Assembly (NCBI RefSeq): GCF_030936135.1
Contig: NC_082606.1
Coordinates: 7,248,755-7,312,754, forward strand
Direction: 5' to 3'
From: Gavia stellata
Lineage: Eukaryota > Chordata > Aves > Gaviiformes > Gaviidae
Length of the DNA: 64,000 nucleotides
The translations under genes were made by a program, and so were the position numbers. The notes under the pieces were generated by a model. It saw only the letters and a list, made by a program, of their open reading frames with translations. It did no database searches and was not told the DNA's origin. Below, one piece after another: positions 26,401 to 35,600 of the stretch; positions within the stretch are counted from its first letter, which is position 1, and each line of letters starts with the position of its first letter.

Positions 26401-29400
26401 CAATACATTACCTTTGAAGGTTTGGGGGATTTTTTTCTTTTGTAGTTCTTAAGAAAGTTTCAGGTGTTTCACTGACACAAAAAATTTGCTCTAAGTTGAA
26501 AGATTATCAGCAAAAAGATGCAGAAGATCTTAGAAAAGGTCATCCTCTATGAGTCATTAAAATGCAACAGAAAAAAATTACATTATTTTTTCTTGTTCGG
26601 TTTTCTATACCTCATGGTTCTCCAATACGATTTTTCTGTTGTATAAAAGTCGGAAGGAGGATTTCACAAAGCGTATTAAGTAGTGTCACTAGAACTATGT
26701 GCTTGCATTTAAATTCTTCCAACTGCAACATGTGGTGAAATTAAACACGGACAATACAAAAAATAGTTTTTAATATTACACCTAAGTTCAGACAGATCTC
26801 ATCCTGAGCACAAAGCCTGACACTGCACTGCAGATTACTTGTTATGGATACACCTCTGCTTTTCCCTAATTTTATTTACTGTTTACGGTACTTAAAAAAT
26901 TGGCAATGCTCTACATCCAACAAAAAGGCCACCCGCTTTTGAGAAAACTGGGCAGGAAGGAAGGAAGGATTGCTTCAAATGTAATCCTTTTAAAAATATA
27001 ATTCCTTTCATAATAAGCATTAGAGATAACTCACTGAAGAATGGTAGACATTTTAGCAGAAAATAATGAAAAACTGGAGAATACCTGCATTCAACAACTT
27101 TATAGTATTAAGCACGTGTGGGGTTTTTTTTGGTGTTATGATAACTGAAACACTTGCTTGGGTAGAAACTTCTCATGTGGAACAGATAACCCATCTACCT
27201 GAACTTTTAAAGTATTCTGTCTCAGATTTCTTGAAGGTAAAGACATCTGTCACTTGCCCAGAATTCATTAGCTATCGACTTAATGCTACCTGATCACTTC
27301 TCATAGCTGAATCATTGCGTTTTTCCTACCCTGCAAAGACAGATTGTTTTATCTGTGACTCTAACAGTCAGTGCAGACATGGATTTATCAGCACCACTTT
27401 GCAATAATTCTTTCTGTATTCTGAAGTCCTGTGAGAGGGGAATACTGAAATCACACTACTGAAAGAGAAACAAGCACTTCCTTTATTTAATAGAACAAGT
27501 TACTATTACTGATCAGTGTTGTACTCATCCAGAGAGAGGAGTGCGGAAATACGGAAGCTGTATTCTGAACATCTCTTTTAGTATTTGTCAAAGTAGCCAA
27601 AGCCTGCATCCACTAATGACCTAACTGTAAGTTTATTCCTAGATCTTCTTTGGATGTAAATGATACACATCTACTGCTTGCCTCAGAGAGCCAACAACAA
27701 CAGTTTTGTTGCTTATATTCCATTCTTTCTTTTTATATTCCTGTTTTAACTATCCCAACATAAACAAGGCATTATCAAGCTCCAAGATGTCACCGTATAC
27801 ACATTGAGGTGGAGACAGTTAACTACTTTAATATTTTTATACGGCCTTGAGTGCACCAATAGGCTCTGCACCCCCATCCCAGCCCCCACCGGTTTGGCTG
27901 CTTGCGTTCAAGGTCAGCTGACACTGCAGCTGTGTAAGCTGGGCTCAGGCTGCTGGGAAGAGCTGTGTGAGGCTTTGTCAGGGCCCCCCCCATTCGCTCA
28001 GGAGCTGTACTTCAGCTCAGGCTGGCGGCCCATGCTCCTGCCTAAGCTCTGTTGTGGCATGCCAGTGCCTAGCCAAACACCTTGCTGACTTGGCTTCACC
28101 TTGCACCTGCCTTGTCACTATGGACTTGCCTGAAGATCTGCCACCAGTGGAGCACGGCTGACTGCAGTACTGGCACTGGATCCACTCTGCTCTTCTTCTT
28201 TGGGCAATGTGGGCGTGTGCCCCTTGCAAGTGAGGAGAGGATGTGGCCCCTGCCTGCCCTGCTGTCTCCTTTGGCTCCTGGCTCATCTTCCTATGCAGAG
28301 GAGTCTGCTCTTGCTGCTCCCTGACAAATACAGTCCTATGTTATAATCTCACCTTACAATATTCTCATAACTTATGTTAGTATCATTATTATTTTTTTAA
28401 AATGTTTGGTGTTACTGCATAACTGCACTTATTACAATATAATCTGTAAGAGCTTAACTCTGACCAGGTAACTGCTGCAGAAATACCTGTGTAAGTTTTG
28501 AGCCCTACTTCCTCCCCTGGAGTTTCTTCACCTTTTTAGCAACCACCTTTTAAGGTGGTTTGAGGCAGCTCAGCTGACTTTTCCACTAGGGCAAATGAAG
28601 AATGTTCATACGGTCCTTTCCAGCTGCTAAACTTTGGAAGAAAACCTTAAGTCAAGAAAGACATTTCAGAGAATGTTCCACCACAGGTTTATGTACTTCC
28701 TAGAGAAACAGATAGCACTGACTCAATTTTTTTAAGGAATTGAGATTATGAACTCCTTATCAGGGCTATATTTCTTCCTAAAAATCTCAAGCCAACACTT
28801 TTCCATTTTTGGAGAAGTCTGTTTTGAATCTTTGCATTTTTGTCTCCTTTGAATCTTGTCTAAATATGGAGGGCTTAAATCTCCAACACTCTGTCTCCTA
28901 CTGACATTAATGAGAGCTAACAGTACTAAGCAACCTACACAAAAATTATTGTTAATTAGTAATGAGCATTCTAAACACTGGATAATAATCACAAGGATAA
29001 CCATGGATTCACACCAAGCACGGACGTCATCTGTAAATGTGCTGCTCAGAAAGCTCAGAAATGCCACTTCAGAAGTATTCTTTTCAAGGTTTATGTATCC
29101 AGCACAGGGCCCTTCATAACCCCTACATGTAGAATTCCCATATGCATTAATCATCAAAAGCTTGGTGTTAACCGATACTCCTCTTTTGTGCTATGAGTTT
29201 TCTTCCTTGGAAACATGTTTAAATGTAGCAGCAAGTTGACTTAAGATTCTAAAAAATAGTATTCAAACAGTAAAAAAAGTATTCAAAAAACCCAGAAATA
29301 TACATAATTATTCACTCCTTAGTTCTTACAAGTCTCCTCTACTTATTACCTTCCATTAAAGCAACATTAGAAAAGTTTACCTACAAAAAGCAACTGAAGG

Positions 29401-30844
29401 ATACATTTCCTGAGAAAAAGGAGCTTCTTCCCTTAAGGAATTTATCAAGTTAAATTGCCCATTGGGCACATAAAAATATGTAACAGTTCCCTCTACAAGA
29501 GGTAATGTGAAAATATATTTAAAAAAAAAAAATACCTGATAATTTGCAGAACTTGGTTATAATGTTCATATCTTGCTCATTAAAGAGTCTGACATCATCT
29601 TCATTCTCCAAAACTGCTTGCAGCACCACTAAAAAATTCTGGAGGTAGTACGGGTGACCGGGAGAGCTGGGCACAGAGCTAAGCTCATTTATTTTGCCTA
29701 AAATGTCCCCAATGGAATTTTGAAACTCTACATTTTCCACAGTTTCTGACAAAGTATGATTAATCTCATCCTTAAAGTCTTCATGAACTTCCACAGGAAG
29801 TACCTGTACATCACCCTTGCTAAAGCAATTTTGCGTACCACAGTTCACTTCGGTCTTGGAAGATGGAACAACCTGAGCACGAGGCTGAGTCTTGACTTCC
29901 AAACTATTGGTCAGCTCTGCTGAAGTATAAACGGCTAGATGTGTTTCAAATTTATCAGGACTAAGTATCACACCTTCAGACCGACTTTCTGTTTTGGTGC
30001 TCCTTGTACCAATTGGTAACCTCTTGACATTAATATTTTCAGCTGGTAATGATACCCGAACAATATTCACAAGGTCTTCTCCATTACATTTGTTTATTTC
30101 TTCTTGAAATTCAGGTTCCTCCTTCAAAAAATTTTGTTCCTGGTGCTCCCTCTGAGCAAGCTTATTTTCTTTCTGAGAACTATGCCTAGCGTAAATCTCA
30201 TCATCATCATCATCCTGTGCTGCAGCACTTTTGCACGTATTGTGAACAGCTGGAGGTGAAGAGTCGATCTCTTTATACACGATCCGTTTTCCTCCCTGGA
30301 TACAACGTCTTCTGGACAGTTTAGATGACAAGCTTCCCAAAGAGACTATTTTAACTGTTTGAGCCCGTGGTTCATTGTTAACACAACGGACTGAACTATT
30401 ATTGCTAAAATAAGGACTAATCTGTTGTGCTGCACTCCCTTCTGTTTTCAATAAACTGCTTTTGGAAGGACTTGTTTCTAGATTTAAGAGGTTTTTTGAA
30501 AAATATGAGCTGGAATTATTGTTCACATTTGCAGCTGGGGGACTCTCATTTGTAAGAGAGTTGAGTGTGGAATCAATGACGCCAATCTCGCCACGGTTTC
30601 TCTGACATGCTTCATCCATGTGCTCATTTATTCCGTATCTTGGCACCATTTGCCCACACACAGGACAGGTAATTTTGGCAGGGGTAACATTGTTAAAAAA
30701 GGAAATAATAGAGGAGGACGCTGAAGGTATAGATGGCGTTCCTTTACCTTCCACCTTTTTTGTTGCTCCTTTTTTTTTCTTATTTTTACCGAGTGACAAA
30801 CTTATTCGGGATCTTTTAATTTCTGAAGAACTAGCTTCTGCCAT
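8809..30844 (-). CDS. FAN1: FANCD2/FANCI-associated nuclease 1, complete, 13 coding exons
   Basis: FAN1 is a nuclear 5' flap endonuclease/exonuclease recruited by ubiquitinated FANCD2. It acts in interstrand crosslink repair and limits triplet-repeat expansion with MLH1. Coding exons in transcript order: 29536-30844, 25136-25276, 23900-24095, 21694-21927, 21052-21183, 19801-19909, 18941-19060, 16453-16617, 15332-15500, 13158-13261, 10348-10542, 9813-9941, 8809-8946. All junctions are GT-AG and the frame is kept throughout: 3141 bases, 1046 residues (human 1017). Domains: PIP-like SIISFF (45-50); UBZ4 finger C60, C63, H75, C80; SPYF MLH1-binding motif 143-146; SAP about 497-533; TPR-like middle with [23 protein letters not shown] with E863, then D989 in [10 protein letters not shown]1004 and K1006 in EVKGP, matching human E834, D960, E975 and K977. 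All catalytic residues are present. The start ATG at 30844 has G at -3 and +4. The gene has its own CpG island and lies downstream of MPHOSPH10 on the same strand. Confidence 0.97.
10543..13157 (-). other. FAN1 intron 10 (between coding exons 10 and 11)
   Basis: This is AT-rich intronic DNA with several T-runs, for example around 11368-11400. I see no coding exon, RNA gene or recognisable mobile element. Confidence 0.5.
13577..13880. repeat. Imperfect tandem duplication, period about 202 bp, with TACATA repeats
   Basis: The AATAACAAAATG word and its flanks at 13596 recur at 13798, in both cases followed by a TTTTATATTA- or TTTCTATTA-like stretch and then ATACACATACATA repeats. The two copies differ at many sites, so the duplication is not fresh. 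It lies in FAN1 intron 9 together with TA/CA-rich satellite-like DNA that continues to about 13990. Confidence 0.7.
13735..13780 (-). mobile_element. Short fragment resembling an avian ERVL-type LTR
   Basis: On the - strand the words GGCTGGGCATTGGTCTGC and GGTGGTGAGCAATTG resemble a stretch I recall from avian ERVL-class long terminal repeats. It is a small broken fossil without any gene part, embedded in the TACATA-rich duplication. A repeat-library match would settle it. Confidence 0.35.
13880..13990. repeat. TATG/CATA-rich microsatellite
   Basis: Long interrupted runs of ATATGTATA- and ACATATG-type words in FAN1 intron 9, continuous with the 202-bp duplication to the left and ending at a CR1 fragment. 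Confidence 0.75.
13990..14195 (+). mobile_element. CR1 LINE, 3' end fragment
   Basis: The order of words is that of an avian CR1 3' end: GGTTGCCCAGAGAGGCTGTGG, then CCATCCTTGGAGACACTCAAA, then CTGAGCAACTGG, then CCTTAACCATTCTGTGATG. The element is 5'-truncated, lies antisense within FAN1 intron 9 and carries a G9 run inside. Confidence 0.88.
14205..14350. repeat. AT-rich low-complexity tract
   Basis: Nearly pure A/T with many short TATATA and TATAAT palindromes, placed between the CR1 tail and the GA microsatellite. No gene is visible. Confidence 0.7.
14357..14416 (+). repeat. (GA)n microsatellite
   Basis: About 60 bases of GA dinucleotide with one GGGA interruption. Within the FAN1 primary transcript this is a (CU)n polypyrimidine tract in intron 9, roughly 1.1 kb upstream of coding exon 10. 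Confidence 0.92.
16618..18940 (-). other. FAN1 intron 7 (between coding exons 7 and 8)
   Basis: This is about 2.3 kb of AT-rich intron. I see no exon, RNA gene or recognisable repeat. Confidence 0.5.
21928..23899 (-). other. FAN1 intron 3 (between coding exons 3 and 4)
   Basis: About 2 kb of AT-rich intron without a recognisable element. Short open frames on either strand carry no known motif. Confidence 0.5.
24429..24912 (-). repeat. GC-rich dispersed repeat, copy A (possible solo LTR)
   Basis: This GC-rich block sits in AT-rich FAN1 intron 2. Read on the - strand it starts TGCAACAATAGGCT and ends GCTCTTGCTGTTCCCTGGCA. The same layout is present in opposite orientation at 27852-28326, which starts TGCACCAATAGGCT and ends GCTCTTGCTGCTCCCTGACA, with further shared words such as CAGGAGCT. 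Similar length (484 and 475) and TG...CA ends fit an old solo LTR. I saw no target-site duplication and cannot name the family. It is a fossil without genes. Confidence 0.6.
25277..27851 (-). other. FAN1 intron 1, right of exon 2
   Basis: AT-rich intronic DNA between coding exon 2 and dispersed repeat copy B. No exon or RNA gene was recognised. Confidence 0.5.
27852..28326 (+). repeat. GC-rich dispersed repeat, copy B (possible solo LTR)
   Basis: This is the second, inverted and diverged copy of the family at 24429-24912. It lies in FAN1 intron 1, antisense to FAN1. GC content is much higher than in the flanks. Open frames in it on both strands carry no motif and are a by-product of composition. 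The two copies flank FAN1 coding exon 2 (25136-25276). Confidence 0.6.
28327..29535 (-). other. FAN1 intron 1, next to coding exon 1
   Basis: AT-rich intron. A 141-codon open frame on the - strand at 28732-29157 has no recognisable motif and is not called. Directly after the exon 1 donor the transcript reads GUA followed by U12. Confidence 0.5.
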
Positions 30845-30894
30845 TACGAAACTTCAAAGTATTTACATGGCACAGGCAACTTCATTCAGGCCAT
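30844..30894 (-). promoter_or_regulatory. Cluster of short upstream ORFs before FAN1
   Basis: Three small ORFs sit just before the FAN1 start on the - strand, if the leader spans this region. First is ATG GCC TGA at 30894-30886, with A at -3 and G at +4. Second is a 13-codon ORF from 30885 whose TAA at 30846-30844 overlaps the FAN1 ATG by one base (TAATG). Third is a bare start-stop ATGTAA at 30868-30863, 18 bases before the FAN1 ATG. No in-frame alternative start is needed. Confidence 0.55.
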
Positions 30895-31376
30895 ACTTCC
30901 TTATTCTGTAATACTTCTTTTAAAAGAAAAAAACCTGTTCTTGGCTTTGCATTTTCCATCTGTAATCCTCTGACATGCCTTCAAGAAAAAAAAAACAAAA
31001 TATCGAATGAAAGATCTTCTAAGGTACCAAATGCAACCAAGATGAACAGTAAAGAAAAAAAAAAAAAACCAAACCTAAAAAGTGGAAAAGTCACGCAATC
31101 CTTAACTGCTACAATGCAATTGTCCCTTTACCTTCTCAGTAGGCAGGCAAGCAAGCACACCACCGTCATACTGAGTGAGCACTGCAGCTGGCTTCGTGGG
31201 AACGGTTTGAAAAACGGGAATACTACTACACACTTTGACTATTTAAACGCTACGTCCCCTTGCTGATGTAAACAAAAACTTGAGATGAAGTTCAATGTAA
31301 GGATATAGTCAAGCCCTCTAATTTCTGCCGCTGTTTAGAGGCATGCTATTTTTTGGTGCCAACCATCCACTCTTAC

Positions 31377-31990
31377 CGAGCACATGCAACGTGCACGTCT
31401 GTGCACCAAGCACAGGCGCAGCGTCTCGCAGCACGCCTGATCACTGGTGGGGGGCTTCTGAAAGCGCCGAGGCCACCGCGCCGGCCGGGCTGTGCTCCCC
31501 CGGGCCTCTCCCGAGCAGGCCGCGCCGCGCGGCACAGCGCACTCGCGATGCCTTCCCCACGGGGGCGGCGGCGCCTCAGCCTTCTGAACCCACGGCTGCT
31601 ACTGCCCGGCAGGAGAGAGGTGCCTGCCTCGGGCCTGCCCCCCGCCGCTGGCGCCGCTACCCCTCCCCTCGCCGGGAGCCCCTCGTCCGGCCGCGGGGCT
31701 CTACCGAAGCCCCCCGCAACCCGCCCCGCCTGACTTTCCTCACGCACCGGCGCCGCAGCCGAGCGTCTCTCCGCTGCGTCCGGCCCAGCGGCCGCGAGGG
31801 GGGAGCGAGGGGCGGGCCTGCGAGGCGCGCCGCTCAACGGCCGCGGCACGCGCTACGGCCGCCCTGGGAGGCGGGCGCCAGGGCCCCACGTGGCAGCGGG
31901 TCCCGCCCGCCGGCACGCAGGGGCCGGCTGCTCCTCCGCCGCCAGGCCAGCGCAATGCACCGCCGATGGCGGGTGGCAGGCCTGGGGAGC
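31377..31990 (-). promoter_or_regulatory. FAN1 CpG island, promoter and possible non-coding exon 1
   Basis: A GC- and CpG-dense block runs from about 31390 to 32010 in otherwise AT-rich DNA. On the - strand a strong splice donor, CTCG|GTAAGAG, lies at 31377/31376. A 5' untranslated exon could end here and splice to an acceptor a few tens of bases before the FAN1 ATG, for example after TTTTAAAAG at 30917. Long open frames in this block on both strands are compositional. The start site cannot be placed from sequence. Confidence 0.6.
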
Positions 31991-32640
31991 AGAGTGCCGA
32001 GCCTGGGCCCCGCGCGCCACTCAAAATGGACGAACTAAGACCTATTTATTTTAAACATCTTGCCCGCTTGAAATTTTAAATTTCCTTTAACAACAAATGG
32101 TGAAAGAGAGGTGTGATCTTTCTTGAGAAAGGAAAACGAGCTTGAACTTTCTTTTTCTTTGTTCAGCCAAGAAAAGAGCAAATAAAGAAATATTTCCACC
32201 TTGAGAAATACCCTTTAAGTTAAAAGATAGCATTTGCTTACTCCGAGTTACTGCAGGCTTAAAAAGCTTCTGTGTCCTCCCTGTTTGATAACCACAATTT
32301 CAAAAGATAACTTCCAATTTATAGTGGCAGGATACAGCTTAAGTTCTTCAATAAAGGCAGTTATTCCTGCAACACATACGGAGCTATTACAACACCAGAT
32401 ACAAAAGCTATGTACTATAGATTAAAAAAGACTGTATAGTCAAAGCACAAATATCAAGTATTCTACATGTTAGGTATCTGCCCAGGGCAAGACACTTACT
32501 TTTTAGAATAAAAAAAAAAGACAAAAGCAGAGTTCTATGGTAGGAAATAAAAGTAAAACCTAAAGGAAAGTGTCTTACATCACCTTAGAAGCTCACAGAG
32601 CATTCTAAAATAAAACCTACTCCAATTCTGCATTCATGTA
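31991..32640. other. Spacer between MPHOSPH10 3' end and FAN1 promoter
   Basis: About 650 bases of AT-rich DNA with no recognisable gene or repeat. It separates two genes transcribed in the same, leftward direction. Confidence 0.55.
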
Positions 32641-32647
32641 GAAACAT

Positions 32648-32653
32648 TTTAAT
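32648..32653 (-). promoter_or_regulatory. Possible MPHOSPH10 polyadenylation signal
   Basis: ATTAAA on the - strand, about 34 bases after the MPHOSPH10 stop codon, which would give a very short 3' UTR. ATTAAA is the commonest variant of the canonical signal. Confidence 0.45.
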
Positions 32654-32686
32654 ATATACAAGATGCAACATACATAAAAAGGTAAA

Positions 32687-35600
32687 TTACAATTTCAGTT
32701 TATGAACAGAGAGTGCTTTCTGCGTCTTCTGCTTCTTCTTCAATTTGTTTGCATCTTTAATTTGCATTTTTACTTGATCTTGTAGTTGAGAAAAGAAGGC
32801 CTGGGATGATTTCAAGACCTTGTCTTTACCTTCATCCTGTCAATGGACAAAATATATAACCAAGTTATATATTATGTTATAACCAAGACATGTACACACA
32901 GTACCATTATACTACTTACTCACATATAATGGTATTAGACTTTAAAAAAAAAATCTGATGCTTGATTTTCAAAGTATATTTTTCACTGTACTCTTATACC
33001 ACTCCTGCTATCTAAAGAAATAGTAAATAAAGAGTATGTTCCCTTTCTAATTAGCACGGTAGGTAAGAACAGGCATCAAGAATAGATCCTTGCACATCAT
33101 GAGCTACACTACATATCTGCATTTTGTGTTCTGCTCTCCTTTTGAAAAGGTAAGCACAAACATTTCAGAAGTAATCAAGTAATTTATTTTTTCCTGTTAG
33201 TTTCTAATACCTCAAAATTTCAGAGATTTTTAAAATTTAATTTATAAGGCATCATAGGCAGTACACAGGTTCACTGTTCTATAGCAAGCAAAACAAAATC
33301 AAATCCGATGAGATTACAGAGAAGGTTCCGCAATAACAAGTAGAAAGTTAAATAGTTTTGAAATAGCTTAAGTAACTCAAAGTTTACAGAGAACTAAATA
33401 GAAACCTCACCCTCAATTATGCATGCAAGTAATCCCATTTAATCAAGAGAACATTTCAAATGCAGGAAATAAGAGCATAAGCAGTAGTATTTGCAGGAAC
33501 ACCACCTTGTGAACTTTGAAATAAATAAAAAGTAGTACCTAATGCAAACAATCATTTCTGCTTTGTGAACATACTTCAACATAATTGTATCATACAATTT
33601 TTTCATATTTTTCCATATCTAAAGATTAAGTTGCTTACATACTCAAATATATTCATACTCTGAGTAAGCTTCTAAAGGTTCCAACAACCATTTCATTATG
33701 ATTTATTCATAATTAAATCAATAACATCTACATAAATATGCATTATAAACAAGGAGGTGACTGCAAAGTGCAACCAGAGCTGTATTTTTTCAGGCCTCTA
33801 TACTGACATCAAGCTGTCAGGATAATCGGCAAACATCAGGACTAAAACGGAATTCGACAGTACTTTGCATAAGACAGTTACAAGTATGGATTAGAACAGT
33901 CCAAAAGACTGTAGTTCAAAAGAATACAGAGGAAAGCAGGGGCAGGGGAGGAGGAGTATGCATCTGCCCTTTCCATGTCTTCCTCCTACCTCTTTCTTTC
34001 CAGCAGCTACATCTACCTTTTATATTTGCTCAGGCATAAATAAAGTAACAAGGTTTGGATGGTTAGCAGATATACTACTTGTCTACAAGAATTTTTGAGA
34101 GGATGGAGAAAGATTAGGAGATGTAGCTGTGCCAAGAGGGATGCGAGGGAAACAAACCTTATACTTGGTAATTCTTTGTGACAAAGTTATCTCTCCTCTC
34201 TCTAGCTAAATTATTATCTATCCTTGGGATTTTAATGCTCTTTAGCTGGGAAGCTCCAAGTTATACAGGATTACTTCAGAGATCCTTACCTTGAGCAGAG
34301 ATGCTTTGCCTTCTTTCGTAAGCCTTTTTAATTGTGCTGCAGCAGCTTTTTTACTAAGTTTTGTGCCTTGCTCTGGCTTCATCTTTTCAAGAAGCTTTTG
34401 ACGTTTCTCCTTTTCTCTTAGCTTCATGCGTTTCCGAAGCTTTTTCTTTCTTCGTTCTCGTTTTTTGTCTGTGGGTGTCTTTTCTGCATCTGTTTTTACA
34501 TCACCAGCTTTGTTCTTTTCCTAAAGCAAACAAGATCTCTAGATCCATAAGCATGCAAAAGAAAAGACTCACCTTACAGTACTCAAACCTGCCTTAGTGT
34601 TTCCATTATTTCAAGTGTTTAGCCAGCTCAGGGCGATGCCGCATTAAGGCAAAGGCCAAAAAATGGCAAAAGTTGGGAGATTTGTACAATTGATCGAAGA
34701 CAGGCTAATTGTTCTTCCCTGTTGTCATTTAGGTTTCCCCTTCCAAACACCCATATATATGTTGGAAAAATAATTACCATCACATAATAGTCAAGAACAA
34801 AAACGAAACAATAGTATTACGGCCTAGCGTAGCCAAATAAAAATCAACCCTTTCCTCTCCTTCCAGTTATCAAAAAAAGGAAAGAAAAAAAAAAGCACAC
34901 ACACCCCCCCCCCCAAAAAAACCCAACAACCACCAACACTAAAATCCTAGGCAAGAAAGTCCACAAGGTAAGGAACCAAGGGTGGGAGGGGGCAGAATTC
35001 TCCCATTGATCTGGCAGCCAGTACACCCTTATATCAACAATACAGATCCTCTCCAGATCCTTACATCATTTTTATTTGTATTTACCTTGATCTCCTCCGG
35101 TGCTAAGAGAGCAGCATCACTAACAGCAACAGGTGCTACTTCTTCCATACTTATAGCTGGAAGGTTCGAAACTATTTTAACTTCTGGCACAGGCTAGAAA
35201 TAAGGAAACATATTCAGGACTGAGCACACCATCCCACAGCAGCTTACAGCTAACTGAAGATACTAAATATTTGGTTTTGTTTAGAGACAATTATAGCACA
35301 TTTAATACGAAATAAGAACAAGCTTAAAACCACTCAATGTTTAAAATATATTTAGGAAATGGAAAGTAAAGTATCCAGTTTCAAAAGAGGGGGAAAAAAC
35401 CCTCCAACTTTATGAAACTTACATACTTACTGGTTTGGGTGTGAAGTGGAAGTTACAAAGCGCATCCAGCTTCAGGAAGAGTGAATCCATCATTTCCTGA
35501 ATTTCTTTGTGTTCAGGATTTTCCTCCTCTTCAGTCTTTTGCTGCATTAATAATGCAATGTTACTGCAACACCATTCATAAAGCTATTTTACTTTAGCAA

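Noticed and set aside
28732-29157. 141-codon - strand frame in FAN1 intron 1
   Set aside because: No motif, no family resemblance and no matching splice signals; probably a chance frame.
31343-32038. 231-codon + strand and 158-codon - strand open frames
   Set aside because: They lie in the FAN1 CpG island. They are rich in Arg, Pro, Ala and Gly with no motif, and open frames appear on both strands, as expected from GC-rich composition.
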